Origin: UBA8514 sp034933685
GTDB lineage: Bacteria > Bacillota > Clostridia > Lachnospirales > Anaerotignaceae
Direction of reading: 5' to 3'
DNA: 64,000 nt
Assembly (NCBI GenBank): GCA_034933685.1
Contig: JAYFNB010000012.1
Coordinates: forward strand, 62,001-126,000
Shown here: positions 1 through 9,464 of the stretch, one piece after another
How the letters are laid out: the number at the start of each line of letters is the position of its first letter
How positions within the stretch are numbered: position 1 is the first letter of the stretch
Made by a program: the position numbers and the translations under genes
Notes under the pieces: generated by a model
Told to the model about the DNA's origin: nothing
The model's input: the letters and a program-made list of their open reading frames with translations, nothing else
Databases searched by the model: none

Positions 1-217
1 GAAAAACGTTTTGCGAAATAACTTCATCTGCAAATAGTGCAGCCAATCTCTGATTAATGATATTTATATTTTTCTTCGGAGGAAGATTGTTATTATTACA
101 CCACTTACTTATATAAGAAATATCATAATCAACAGCTTTGGCTATATACATCATTTTCATATTAGTCATAGAAATAAGTTCTCTTAATACACAAGCATAA
201 TTCCCTATGTTTCTCAT
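1..217 (-). CDS. partial small DNA-binding-like protein, cut by window edge
   Basis: An open frame of 72 codons runs from an ATG at 217 off the left edge, so the C-terminus is missing. The start is supported by a GGAGGG ribosome site 4-9 bases upstream. The visible part (MRNIGNYACVLRELI at the start, then a YIAKAVDYDISYISKW stretch) looks like a helix-turn-helix module: short helices, with a DISYISKW segment in the place of a recognition helix. A regulator is the likely role, but I do not recognise the family. It is transcribed away from lctP's terminator region. Confidence 0.55.
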   Translation of the reverse strand, partial: MRNIGNYACVLRELISMTNMKMMYIAKAVDYDISYISKWCNNNNLPPKKNINIINQRLAALFADEVISQNVF

Positions 218-428
218 AATCCCTCCAACCTTTCTATGCTTATAGATAAATGCATAAATAGTCGTACATTTTCTATAAAACTTGCAACAATTAGTATTAT
301 ATCACCTATTGACGTAAAAAAAAATAACTTTTTTATTATCTTTTGGTAAAATGAATGTGAATTTCCCCTTTTTCATTTGAATTCCATAAAAGTTAACAAG
401 TATTTTTCAAAAAGATGTCACGACATAG

Positions 429-470
429 AAAATGTGCATAATAATATGATTACTATGCACATTTTTTATT
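429..470. terminator. hairpin terminator after lctP
   Basis: Perfect 12-bp inverted repeat (429-440 with 454-465) around a 13-nt loop, with a T-rich run on the plus side. It lies about 60 bases beyond the lctP stop codon and probably ends that transcript. The rest of 218-530 is AT-rich and shows no gene. Confidence 0.7.
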
Positions 471-530
471 TTATTGTCAAGTTATAAAAACGAGGTCAAA
501 ACAAAGCAAGCTATTAGTCTTACTTTATTA

Positions 531-2189
531 TTAGAACATATTTGGGAAAACAGTTTTCAATAATATAATTGCACATAGTGCAGATATTATTCCGTATGAT
601 ATACAAATCTTTATATTGTTTTTAATTATCTTTCCTTCTTTACCAACTAATCCAACTGTAGTTAAAACAGAAACAACATTATGAACACATATCATGTTTC
701 CTGCTGCTGCTCCAATAGTTTGTAAAGACAATATTGCTATAACAGGTAATCCAACTTCCTGTGCTGCACTAAACTGCAATGCACCGAACATAATATCAGA
801 TACTGTTGCGCTACCTGATACGAATGAACCTAATATACCAACCAGTGGAGCTACAAAATACCAACCCTTACCAGCGGCAGAAGCAGCTGTTTTAGCCATA
901 ACAATAAGCATAGAATCTGTACCTGTAGCAGCACCAGAGTTCATAAGGATGTATGTCATACTTAGTGCAAAGAATAACGCTATAGCAGCAGACTTAATCT
1001 GTCCTAGTGTATCAACCCAAGCTTTAAACGCTTCTTTTTTGTCCATTCCGTGCATAAATGGAATTACTAGGGCAACCAACATAAATGGTATAACACCTGG
1101 GTTATATAATGGAGTTATTCCTCTTGATATTGATGTGCCAAGAATGTTTGACCATGTAAAATTAATCATTTTAAGGTAAGGTGTAAGCCCAATCCATTTT
1201 AAACGTCCAAGTAATAATAATATTCCTATTAAAATGTATGGAGCCCAAGCTTTTCCAGCACTCATAGGCTTTTCATTATCGCCTCTACTACTTCCAACAC
1301 TTACTGTTCCTACCCAATCTGCATCCCATTGATCCTGAGATTTAAAATCCCAAGCCTTCTTTGGTATAAATAAACCTTTTTTAATTGAAATAACAAATAC
1401 AGGGATTGCAATTAATGCACCCAATAATGAAGGAATTTCAGGGCCTACAAAAAATGCTAATAATACCTGAGGTACTGTAAATACAAGGCCACCGAAAACT
1501 GCTAAAGGCGTTACTTCTAAGCCTTTTTTAATGCTTCCTTCCGTAACTAAAGTCATTGTACATACCATAGCCAAAGGAATAAGAGAACCTATTACAAATT
1601 GTGATAAAGTTATGAATGAACCAATTTCTGCTAAAAATGATAAAAAATCACCTTGATATCCACCAGCAGCAACTATATCTGTTAAACTTGCAAAACCACC
1701 TATTATCGGAGTTCCTACAGCACCAAAGCTAACTGGTGTACTGTTACCTATTAAGGCTACCATTGCTGCAACAAGTGGAGGGAAACCCAAACCAACTAAA
1801 AGTGGTGCTGCAACTGCTGCAGGTGTTCCAAATCCTGCTGCGCCTTCAAAGAATGCTCCCATGAGGAAACCAATTACTATAACCTGTACTCTTCTGTCTG
1901 TTGATACGCTAGCCATTGAATGAGCAATGCCGTCTACACCACCGCTTTTTCTCATTATTTGTAATATTAAAAGTGCTCCATATACGATTAATAAAATATC
2001 AATGGTATTAATTACACCGCTTATTGTTGCGGCAGCTGCCCATGTTAAAGGCATTTTCCAAAATATAATTGCGATAGCTCCAGCAAGTACAAAACCTACT
2101 GGCATTGCTTTTGTTGATGGTAAATTAAAACCTATCATCATTATTCCAACAACAAGAATTGGTACTAAAGCTATTAATGCCAAACCCAT
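531..2189 (-). CDS. lctP: L-lactate permease, LctP family
   Basis: A 552-residue polytopic membrane protein of the usual LctP length, almost wholly hydrophobic with a dozen or more transmembrane segments. Family signatures are visible: the GAFFEGAAGFGTPAAVAAPL region near residue 115 and GNMICVHNVVSVLTTVGL near residue 500. The family imports lactate, and sometimes glycolate, with protons. The ATG at 2189 follows a GGGGAGAG ribosome site. It is the last gene downstream of lcdAB and pct but is separated from lcdB by a terminator, so it probably has its own promoter. The context makes it the lactate entry point for the acrylate pathway. Confidence 0.93.
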   Translation of the reverse strand: MGLALIALVPILVVGIMMIGFNLPSTKAMPVGFVLAGAIAIIFWKMPLTWAAAATISGVINTIDILLIVYGALLILQIMRKSGGVDGIAHSMASVSTDRRVQVIVIGFLMGAFFEGAAGFGTPAAVAAPLLVGLGFPPLVAAMVALIGNSTPVSFGAVGTPIIGGFASLTDIVAAGGYQGDFLSFLAEIGSFITLSQFVIGSLIPLAMVCTMTLVTEGSIKKGLEVTPLAVFGGLVFTVPQVLLAFFVGPEIPSLLGALIAIPVFVISIKKGLFIPKKAWDFKSQDQWDADWVGTVSVGSSRGDNEKPMSAGKAWAPYILIGILLLLGRLKWIGLTPYLKMINFTWSNILGTSISRGITPLYNPGVIPFMLVALVIPFMHGMDKKEAFKAWVDTLGQIKSAAIALFFALSMTYILMNSGAATGTDSMLIVMAKTAASAAGKGWYFVAPLVGILGSFVSGSATVSDIMFGALQFSAAQEVGLPVIAILSLQTIGAAAGNMICVHNVVSVLTTVGLVGKEGKIIKNNIKICISYGIISALCAIILLKTVFPNMF

Positions 2190-2688
2190 AAATACTCTCC
2201 CCTTTTGATAATCCTTTATTAAACATTCGCCATAAGCTAATCACTTCGCTAATGAAAAGCAAAAAATCTGCGAATCCGACAATTGTTGTTCATCTTACAG
2301 TATCTGTTGATATGTATCATTAAAATACAAATTTTTTAAGATTTCGTTTCAAATTTTATTTCCATTTTCTTATGAATTCACTAAAATCTTTAAATAAAAG
2401 TCCACTAATCATTTACCACTAATCCCCCGATTTTCACGTTGCTTTTTAGCAATTATTTTATCTGCCGTATCAAATAAGCCTCACCCCTTCATCAATTTAT
2501 ATAGTTTTACTCTCTCATTTTACAATAATTTATAGATAATTAACATACATTTGAATTGACTTCCATTTCTCAAATAGAATTTCAAAATAATTCAATAAAT
2601 TCACTTTAATCACTTTTCGTAATTTTAATTAAAGTTGATTGTTCAAAAAAATTAACTCTGGAAATCTATATTTATAAAAGATTTGCAA
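2190..2688. other. intergenic region upstream of lctP
   Basis: About 500 bases without a gene. The sequence is very AT-rich. A TTTGAATTG word at 2550-2558 and an ATTCAA at 2590-2595 resemble words clustered upstream of pct. It must hold the lctP promoter, but I cannot pick one convincing -35/-10 pair. Confidence 0.5.
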
Positions 2689-2719
2689 TAAAAAAAGCCA
2701 TCTGCAACGCAGATGGCTT
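2689..2719 (-). terminator. Rho-independent terminator after lcdB
   Basis: A perfect 11-bp stem (2695-2705 with 2709-2719), a 3-nt loop, then an uninterrupted T run on the minus strand. It ends the lcdAB message before lctP. Confidence 0.9.
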
Positions 2720-2788
2720 AAAAATCTTTATTTGGGGGAAATAAAGTGTTTTTGTGGCAAATATTTTTTATCAATAACTTTTATTAAT

Positions 2789-2820
2789 ATAGTGCAAAAC
2801 TTATCTATATTTTGCACTAT
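2789..2820. repeat. 11-bp inverted repeat downstream of lcdB
   Basis: ATAGTGCAAAA at 2789-2799 is repeated inverted at 2810-2820 with a 10-nt spacer. It lies between the lcdB stop and the main terminator. It could be an mRNA 3' stabilising hairpin. Confidence 0.6.
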
Positions 2821-2859
2821 AGAACACTAAAATAACGTAATTTTCTTTAAAATCTTAGA

Positions 2860-3978
2860 TTAAAGAATTTCACTTAAGCTCTGCATTCTTGTCTTAATTT
2901 GTTCGAATGACTGTGCTTCAAGGTCAATTTCAATCATCATATTTCTAACACCAGCTTTTTCAAATTCCTGATAGTAAATTGGATAGTCAAATTCTTCTGG
3001 GTCACAGAACTTCATCATGCAAACAATAACAGCGTCTGCTTCATATTTCTTAACCATATCAATAAGCATCTGACCTCTTACCTTTTTAACATCAGTTGCA
3101 AGTGAGCAGCCATAAAAATCTTGCCACCACTTCGCTAATCTTTCCAATGGGTTGCTACCAGCTGGAACATCTACACGGAATTGTCTTGATTCTTGTGCCA
3201 AGTCATCAGCAACAACTGCAAAGCCTACTTCACTGAAGATATCTAAAACTTCATTTGGCTCTGCCATGATACCTGTTAAGATAACTTTCTTTCCTGCCCA
3301 TGGAGCAACAGGAGATTTCTTAATCTCAGAAATAAGTTCCTTAACCAAAAGTGTGTGACTTGATTTTTCCATGAAAAATCTAGCCTTAATAACAGCGTGA
3401 CGAATTTTAGGAGTTATAATCTGAGGATATTGAGCTGCAACATCACAGAACTCTCTCATAGTAACGCGGTTTTCATTGTAAACATCAATACTTTTATTTA
3501 AAGCTTCGTCTGTAATCTTAACACCAAGAATATCTTCTAATTTTCCTTTTACAAGTTTGTATTCTTGTACTAAGAAATCATTTGCCTCATCAATTATTCT
3601 ATTTTGAGGATGTGTAAATACAATTACAGGTGAAGTTCCTTTCCATTTCTGGCTAAGACATTTCAAAGTGTCACAAGGAACAGAGAATAATATTGCTTTT
3701 AAATCGTCATAAGCACCTTCAATTTGCATTTCCATTACAGTCTGCATAATTGAACATGCAAATGCAGGCAAATATGCACGAGCTTTAGAAACTTGTTTCT
3801 GACCGCCCCATAAACCAATTGGTAAATAACCAGCGGCGTGAATTAATTCTTCAGGAGCGTAAACAGGCATAACACCAACTGCGCCCTTTCCAGTTTCTTT
3901 TTCAAAATCTGCTACTGCTTTTTTAGGATTACTTGAAATATCTTCTAATTGCTTTAAAATATCATCTATTCTGCTCAT
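2860..3978 (-). CDS. lcdB: lactoyl-CoA dehydratase subunit beta
   Basis: A 372-residue member of the 2-hydroxyacyl-CoA dehydratase (HgdB/LcdB) family. It closely resembles C. propionicum LcdB: YLPAFACSIMQ, SVPCDTLKCLSQKWKGTSPV and MMKFCDPEEFDYP are all present, and these cysteines are candidate [4Fe-4S] ligands. With LcdA it would dehydrate (R)-lactoyl-CoA to acryloyl-CoA by the ketyl-radical mechanism after one-electron activation. AGGAGGAGA precedes the ATG at 3978. It starts 15 bases after lcdA, in the same transcript. Another 2-hydroxyacyl-CoA (for example 2-hydroxyisocaproyl-CoA) cannot be excluded, but the lactate permease and Pct neighbours favour lactate. Confidence 0.93.
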   Translation of the reverse strand: MSRIDDILKQLEDISSNPKKAVADFEKETGKGAVGVMPVYAPEELIHAAGYLPIGLWGGQKQVSKARAYLPAFACSIMQTVMEMQIEGAYDDLKAILFSVPCDTLKCLSQKWKGTSPVIVFTHPQNRIIDEANDFLVQEYKLVKGKLEDILGVKITDEALNKSIDVYNENRVTMREFCDVAAQYPQIITPKIRHAVIKARFFMEKSSHTLLVKELISEIKKSPVAPWAGKKVILTGIMAEPNEVLDIFSEVGFAVVADDLAQESRQFRVDVPAGSNPLERLAKWWQDFYGCSLATDVKKVRGQMLIDMVKKYEADAVIVCMMKFCDPEEFDYPIYYQEFEKAGVRNMMIEIDLEAQSFEQIKTRMQSLSEIL

Positions 3979-3993
3979 CTCTATCTCTCCTCC

Positions 3994-5244
3994 TTATTTC
4001 CTTGATTCCATAGTCTCAGAAAGTGCCTGCACACGTGTATCATACTGTGCTGGAGCAAAGTTTCTTGGGTCCGTCTGGTCACCGTCAAAGCTTGTGTATG
4101 GTAAACCTGTTTCTTTCTGAATAATATCAGCTGTTTCAACATTTAAGAAACTCATTAACTTACAGCTTCTATTCAAATGGTAAACTAAACCATCACACTG
4201 ACCATTCTTAACAATATCTAATAAAACATTAACTTTATTGTCCAAACATGTATTGATATAAATTCTTGTATAAGCCTCAGCCATAGAACTCATATCTCCT
4301 GGAGTATATGTTAAATTCCAAAGACCAGGATAAGCTGAACCAGTCATAATGCTGTTTAATGCTTTCAAAGATTTAAATGTTTGACCTAAGTGAGGCCAAA
4401 CTGCAATGCCTTCCCAACAAACTCTTGTGCTTTCTGCGCCCTTAAATGCGTAAACACCATTATTTAAGTTTTCCTCAATTTCGTCAGCAAACTTCTTAAA
4501 TGTTATTTCAGCATAATCACGGCTTCTTGCACAAACTATCAAAGCCATAAAGTTAAATAAATCAAAACCATTTAAAGGAGAAGGCTTATGTGATGTAAAG
4601 CTAGCTACTCTGTTCCACTGAGCAACTGAACGCTGTGTCTGCTCCTGTACTTTTAAGAATTTATCATAATCAAAAGGTCTTCCACAAATTTCTTCCAACT
4701 GTTTGATTGCAAACTTAAACTGTCCAGCAATATAATCTTTTGAATATTGTGGAATTGGCATTGTGTGGTTAAATGGCACATCAATAACAATACAAGGAAT
4801 ATTAAGCTCTGCAGCTAAGTTTTCATACCATTTTAACAATGTGTTACAAATATTATTACATGTAATAACAAGGTCAGGAAGTGGTACTCTTGCTGCTGGT
4901 GAATTTGCTAAAACTTCTGGGTCACTGCCCTGTAATGCAGCTTGCTTTAAACATTCCATGTAACCAAGGTTAACTCTTGCATATGAACAGATGTCCAAAG
5001 AATATCCCTTCTGGTCTGCAACTTGAAGCATATCCATTGCACCTTTTCTTGCACCAATTCCCGCTGCATGTGTTTCTGGATAAACCATTGCAATATCCAT
5101 TGTCACACAAAATTCAGGTGGAGCTACTGATGCTGACCAACAGACTAAACGCCCTTCCTTTTTGGCCTGTCTTGCTTCTTCGTCAAGCTTTTCTTGATAC
5201 ATTGCCAGTAATTGCTTTGCACTCATGTCCTGTGTCTCACTCAT
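3994..5244 (-). CDS. lcdA: lactoyl-CoA dehydratase subunit alpha
   Basis: The other 2-hydroxyacyl-CoA dehydratase subunit, 416 residues from the ATG at 5244. I chose this start because an AGAGGG ribosome site lies 7 bases upstream and because the protein then begins MSETQDMSAKQLL, colinear with C. propionicum LcdA. The open frame extends 15 codons further up without a ribosome site. Hallmarks are LVCWSASVAPPEFCVTMDIA, VITCNNICNTLLKWYENLA and VYHLNRSCKLMSFLNVETA. The ATP-dependent activator (HgdC/LcdC type) that injects the electron is not in this window. A strong promoter lies about 200 bases upstream. Confidence 0.93.
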   Translation of the reverse strand: MSETQDMSAKQLLAMYQEKLDEEARQAKKEGRLVCWSASVAPPEFCVTMDIAMVYPETHAAGIGARKGAMDMLQVADQKGYSLDICSYARVNLGYMECLKQAALQGSDPEVLANSPAARVPLPDLVITCNNICNTLLKWYENLAAELNIPCIVIDVPFNHTMPIPQYSKDYIAGQFKFAIKQLEEICGRPFDYDKFLKVQEQTQRSVAQWNRVASFTSHKPSPLNGFDLFNFMALIVCARSRDYAEITFKKFADEIEENLNNGVYAFKGAESTRVCWEGIAVWPHLGQTFKSLKALNSIMTGSAYPGLWNLTYTPGDMSSMAEAYTRIYINTCLDNKVNVLLDIVKNGQCDGLVYHLNRSCKLMSFLNVETADIIQKETGLPYTSFDGDQTDPRNFAPAQYDTRVQALSETMESRK

Positions 5245-5450
5245 ACTTATCCCTCTCTCTCTTTTACTTTCCTGTTTAAATTTAAACAATGATGCTTTAT
5301 TGCAACGATTATATTGATAATCAGTGTTGAAATCACTTTATACAACACTTCAATTTTCGGCATCGCCACACACTATAACATCATTTACATACAACAGCTG
5401 CTCTGTGCAATTTTGCAAATCTTAACTTTTTCAGCTTGTGTATGTCTGAC

Positions 5451-5480
5451 ATTATATATTGATTGTTTTCAGTTGGTCAA
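5451..5480 (-). promoter_or_regulatory. sigma-A type promoter for lcdAB
   Basis: On the minus strand TTGACC (5475-5480), an 18-bp spacer and a consensus TATAAT (5451-5456) lie upstream of lcdA. Transcription would begin near 5444 and give a leader of about 200 nt. The leader contains a 7-bp AGTGTTG/CAACACT stem. Further upstream, TGTAGTTTT at 5624-5632 is inverted at 5655-5663, a possible operator or end of the VOC transcript. No gene is seen in 5245-5755. Confidence 0.75.
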
Positions 5481-5755
5481 GCTTTTTTTGTGCAACAACA
5501 CCTAAAAATTTAATTGCTTCTATATTTTATTGTTTTAATCGTTATTAAATTGTCATTAAAAGAATAGAATTTAATATTTTTTTAACATAATAGACATAAT
5601 GTCCTTTGTATAATGTATAATTTTGTAGTTTTCTAGGAACTTACATAAAATTTCAAAACTACAGCTAGTTATTAAAAACTTCTAGTAAATTTGCAAAACT
5701 TCAAATAACAAGGTTATTTTAACAATTTTTTTGCATCGTATATGAAAAATTATTT

Positions 5756-6184
5756 TTATTCCTTGTTAAAATTACGGTTAATAGGTGCAACTGTTTGAAC
5801 AAATTCAAACAAAATTCCGTTAGAATGTTTTGGTCTTAAGAAATTAACAATAATGTCTTCTGTTCCCTGCACAGGTGCTTTTTCGAGCATTCCTCTGCCA
5901 CTTGCCTCCATTTCCTTACCAACTGCTTCAACATCATCAACTTCAAAAGCAACGTGGGCAATGCCACCTTTTCCGCCATTGAAATCCTTTAAAACACCTT
6001 CTTTAGGAATAATGAACTCAATTGGTGCATCGTGCTCGCCATATTTTGTGAAAATTAAATCTGCATGATATGCATCAACAAATCCGGAGTAATCCACTTC
6101 AAGTCCTAATAACTCCATAACTTCATATGCTTTCTCAATTGTTGGCATAACAATACCTACATGGTGCATTCTCATAGGTTTCAT
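5756..6184 (-). CDS. VOC-fold methylmalonyl-CoA epimerase-like protein
   Basis: A 142-residue vicinal-oxygen-chelate protein with two beta-alpha-beta-beta-beta halves. Metal ligand positions of the family are present: HHVGIVM near residue 7, an IEFI glutamate, HVAFEVDD in the second half and LFEFVQ at the end. Its length and layout match methylmalonyl-CoA epimerases and glyoxalase-like proteins. Beside pct and lcdAB it may epimerise a 2-hydroxyacyl-CoA such as lactoyl-CoA, since LcdAB needs the R form; this is inference. GGAGGAAG precedes the ATG at 6184. It lies 41 bases after pct in the same orientation. Confidence 0.82.
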   Translation of the reverse strand: MKPMRMHHVGIVMPTIEKAYEVMELLGLEVDYSGFVDAYHADLIFTKYGEHDAPIEFIIPKEGVLKDFNGGKGGIAHVAFEVDDVEAVGKEMEASGRGMLEKAPVQGTEDIIVNFLRPKHSNGILFEFVQTVAPINRNFNKE

Positions 6185-6225
6185 AAATTCTCTTCCTCCA
6201 CTTATTTTTTATTTTATTTTCCTTA

Positions 6226-7782
6226 TTATCTGTTATTTAAACCCATTAATTCATCTTTAAAAATTGATTCATCCATCAATTGAACATCACCATCAATTTT
6301 AGGTGCAAAATCCATTAAATCTAAAACTTGTGTTTGTAAATCTATTCCAGGTGCAATTTCTTTTAGATACACACCATCATTACGTAATTCAAACACTGCT
6401 CTTTCGGTTACATATAATACAGTCTGGCCTTTTTCCATTGCAAATGGACCATTAAATGTAATTTGGTCAACATTCTTTAAAAATTTTCTTTCCTTGCCTT
6501 CTTGTAAAATTTGAATTTTTCCATCTTCAATTTTTACTTTCAAACCACCAGCTGTGAACGTACCACAGAAAACAACATTTTTTGCATTCTGAGTTATATT
6601 AATAAATCCACCACAACCAGCTATTCTAGGGCCAAAACGGCTTACATTTATGTTTCCTTCTTTATCAGCTTGTGCTAATCCAAGGAATGCATAATCTAGT
6701 CCTCCACCGTCATAGAAATCGAACTGATAAGGTTGGTCAATAAGACAATCTGGGTTTAAACTTGAGCCAAAGCGTGTACCACCTTGAGGAATTCCTCCAA
6801 TTGGGCCTGACTCAACTGTTAATGTTATGTAATCGCCTATTCCTTCTTCTCCTGCAACCGCTGCCACATACTCAGGTGCACCAACACCTAAATTTACAAC
6901 GGTGTCTTCCTTTAATTCCATCGCAGCACGACGACCGATTACCTTTTTAACGCTCATCGGAACCGAGTCAATTGCTCCTGTAGGAATTTTTACTTCCCCT
7001 GTTAATGCAGGATCATATTTTTTATCAAAACATTGTTGGTGATCCTCTTCATCTGCAACAACAACAGCATCAACATATATACCAGGTATCTTCACAAGTC
7101 TTGGGTCTAATGTTCCAGCCTTTACAACTTTTTCTACTTGTATGATGACCAGACCACCGCTGTTGTAAACTGCCTGTGCTGTTGAAGTTCCTTCAAGTGG
7201 TGTTACCTCTTTCTCAAATGTTATATTTCCATATTCATCTGCATAAGTTGCACGAATAAAGGCTACATTAATTGGGAATGTTTTATAAAACAAGCATTCT
7301 TCTCCATCAATTTCCATAACTCTGGACATATCTTCTTTTGTGATTTCATTCAAACGCCCGCCGCCGTTTCTTGGATCTGCAAAAGTGTGAAGACCAACTC
7401 TTGTTAAAGTTCCTGGTTTATGTGCTGCAATATCCCTGAATAAGTTTAACAGCGTACCCTGTGGAATGTTATATCCCTCAACTTCATTTGCAAGCGCTAA
7501 TTCTGCAAGTTTTGGTGCTGTATTATAGTGACCTGCAATAACTCTTTTTAATAACCCTTTGTGTGCATAGTGGTCACCGCCACGCCCATCACGATTCCCC
7601 TGTGAAGAGGCATATATTAATGTGAGATTTTTAGGACTTCCTGTTTCCAAAAATCTTTTTTCCATTGCTTTTCCAAGAGCTTCCGCATTAGAGCATCCAA
7701 CGAAACCACTCGTGGTTAATACATCCCCATCTTTTACCAACCCAACTGCCTCGTCAGGCGTTAAAACATTAACTTTTTTCAT
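6226..7782 (-). CDS. pct: propionate CoA-transferase
   Basis: 518 residues, a family I CoA-transferase (OXCT/YdiF type) with both alpha and beta halves in one chain. It is very similar to C. propionicum Pct: SQGNRDGRG, TFADPRNGGGR, PLEGTS, VNLGVGAPEYVA, the catalytic-glutamate region TVESGPIGG, and IAGCGGFINITQN. It moves CoA from propionyl-CoA or acetyl-CoA to lactate, priming lactate for LcdAB. I prefer the ATG at 7782 because the product then starts MKKV like its homologues. A GTG at 7791 is possible, but AGGGGG lies only 3 bases before it. A promoter candidate lies 170 bases upstream. Confidence 0.94.
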   Translation of the reverse strand: MKKVNVLTPDEAVGLVKDGDVLTTSGFVGCSNAEALGKAMEKRFLETGSPKNLTLIYASSQGNRDGRGGDHYAHKGLLKRVIAGHYNTAPKLAELALANEVEGYNIPQGTLLNLFRDIAAHKPGTLTRVGLHTFADPRNGGGRLNEITKEDMSRVMEIDGEECLFYKTFPINVAFIRATYADEYGNITFEKEVTPLEGTSTAQAVYNSGGLVIIQVEKVVKAGTLDPRLVKIPGIYVDAVVVADEEDHQQCFDKKYDPALTGEVKIPTGAIDSVPMSVKKVIGRRAAMELKEDTVVNLGVGAPEYVAAVAGEEGIGDYITLTVESGPIGGIPQGGTRFGSSLNPDCLIDQPYQFDFYDGGGLDYAFLGLAQADKEGNINVSRFGPRIAGCGGFINITQNAKNVVFCGTFTAGGLKVKIEDGKIQILQEGKERKFLKNVDQITFNGPFAMEKGQTVLYVTERAVFELRNDGVYLKEIAPGIDLQTQVLDLMDFAPKIDGDVQLMDESIFKDELMGLNNR

Positions 7783-7953
7783 GCGGTTCACAATCCCCCT
7801 ACTGAAAGTTGTTTGTTGTTTTTCAATACTTTTACGATAATACTGCCTATAACATTTAACTAGAAGGCGCCTTTTTACTGTTTAATTTAACAATAAAACT
7901 CTGTTAAAATGTTTTTTTTAGAGCAAAGTGCTGTATATTTGTTCTACACGCTT

Positions 7954-7982
7954 AGTATACATCAGCATTTTTTGAATTGGAA
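7954..7982 (-). promoter_or_regulatory. candidate promoter for pct
   Basis: On the minus strand TTCCAA (7977-7982), a 17-bp spacer and TATACT (7954-7959). Spacing is ideal, the -35 is weak, and the leader would be about 165 nt. Confidence 0.5.
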
Positions 7983-8079
7983 CATAATGAGTTTGACAAT
8001 AATTTATTAAATTTATTTGTTTGAATTCCTATACAAATTCTTGAATTTCTATTTGAATATTTTGAATTATTTAAATTCA
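7972..8079. repeat. cluster of TTGAAT words upstream of pct
   Basis: TTGAAT occurs in direct orientation near 7972, 8021, 8041, 8053 and 8062, followed by an inverted ATTCAA near 8075, immediately upstream of and overlapping the pct promoter candidate. It may be an operator array, or simply AT-rich sequence. Confidence 0.35.
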
Positions 8080-8148
8080 ATAAAAGTTCCGTTTTAAAAA
8101 AATAGTCCTTTATGCTTAATTTTCTCCTTATTTTTTGAATCAACAATC

Positions 8149-8187
8149 AAAAAAAGGTATCAAGATTGTAATCTCAATACCTTTTTT
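8149..8187 (-). terminator. terminator after the radical SAM gene
   Basis: An imperfect stem (AAAAAAAGGTAT... paired with ...ATACCTTTTTT), A-rich on one side and T-rich on the other, so it could act in both directions. It separates the 8258-9382 gene from pct. Confidence 0.75.
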
Positions 8188-8257
8188 GCCCGCTTTTTTA
8201 AATAAATTATTAAAAAACTGTCTTGCAAAATCCTTTAAAAACTAAATCAAATATAAC

Positions 8258-9382
8258 TTAATAAACCATTTCTCCTGGCTTATAACCATTAGGTAATTCT
8301 TCTTCATTTAAAAACTTGAAATTGGTATCACGCAGTATTGGCAAAAATACATCGAATGGTATTCTAGAAAACTCACAGGCATAATCGCTGCTGCCAAACC
8401 ATCTGCCTTCTTTACTACTTAAATTTAATCCTCTGGCAAATTTTGTATGATTTGAGCAATCGTGAACTGCCAAATCCCAATTTTCTTCATCGGCTTTTTG
8501 CATGAACTTAAAGGTTAATTCCCGGCTCCAAACAGGTGATATATAGCCATGTCTGGAAATGTACATGTTTTCACCAAAATAGTTGTCTATGTTATTTGCA
8601 TTTAAGTGCAGTTCTGCACAATTTATAAAGTCTAGCTTTGTATCTAAAATTACTTTCTTTTTCTTAAAAAATCCTTCGTAAAACTCAGGAGTCATTGGTG
8701 TTTCAATACCTACATTCTTAATGTATTTTTTAGCTAACCTAATATTTTCAATAACTTTGTCAGCACAGTTAGACGCGCCCAAATTGAAACGTATCTCGTC
8801 AAGCCCTGCCTCACCCAATGCTTTCAACGTTTCTTCAGTTGCCAAAGTTCCATTTGTGTATAAATGCTGATAAACTTTAGCGGCACTAAATTTTTTTATA
8901 ATTGAATAATATTTTTCAATCTCCATAAAGGGTTCTAAATAAACATAGGAAACTCCAGTTGGTTTGTTTTGGATTGAAAGAAGTAACTCGATATCCTTCT
9001 CATAGAATTTTGTTCCACCAATTTCCCACATACCTTCACCAATTGGAGCAATATCATCTAGTTCCCCATAATTATAACAAAACTTACACTCTAAGTTACA
9101 TTTGTTTGTCTTTCGAATTGCACTTAGCCCAGTTCCCATAAGACAAAAGCGGCATCCCTTTGGAAATTTGCTTTCATTTCCCATAAAATATGTCCGATTA
9201 TTCAAAGTTTTTAAACTTCTAATCTCTGCCATAAGCAAATCATTTCTGTGGTCAATTGCTTCCTCAATTTGTGCAAAGGTAGAGTAAATGATTTCTTGCT
9301 GTTTTGTTGCAATTTCCTCGTCCTCTGGTAAAATTGAAAAAAATTCAAACCACATCAATGCATCTTTCTTTGAAATTTTCAT
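8258..9382 (-). CDS. radical SAM protein of unknown function
   Basis: 374 residues. A radical SAM cluster motif CNLECKFCYNYG (C-x3-C-x2-C) lies near residue 95. It is preceded by CRFCLMGTG, which adds two cysteines and could hold an auxiliary cluster. YTNGTL and a GLDEIRFNLGAS strand follow, as in a radical SAM TIM barrel. The N-terminal 70 residues are helical with no recognised domain. AAAGGAGAA precedes the ATG at 9382. It appears monocistronic, bounded by hairpins on both sides. The substrate cannot be told from the sequence; it is not a standard activase, as no glycyl-radical enzyme lies nearby. Confidence 0.82.
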   Translation of the reverse strand: MKISKKDALMWFEFFSILPEDEEIATKQQEIIYSTFAQIEEAIDHRNDLLMAEIRSLKTLNNRTYFMGNESKFPKGCRFCLMGTGLSAIRKTNKCNLECKFCYNYGELDDIAPIGEGMWEIGGTKFYEKDIELLLSIQNKPTGVSYVYLEPFMEIEKYYSIIKKFSAAKVYQHLYTNGTLATEETLKALGEAGLDEIRFNLGASNCADKVIENIRLAKKYIKNVGIETPMTPEFYEGFFKKKKVILDTKLDFINCAELHLNANNIDNYFGENMYISRHGYISPVWSRELTFKFMQKADEENWDLAVHDCSNHTKFARGLNLSSKEGRWFGSSDYACEFSRIPFDVFLPILRDTNFKFLNEEELPNGYKPGEMVY

Positions 9383-9464
9383 ACTATTCTCCTTTAACTA
9401 TTTTGAATCTATGAAAAGTAATATTCTTTCCTTCCCTATTGTAGATTATATCAAACTTCCTGCC

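Noticed and set aside
5314..5505. Plus-strand open frame of 63 codons.
   Set aside because: It covers the lcdAB promoter and leader, has no ribosome site and no recognisable product.
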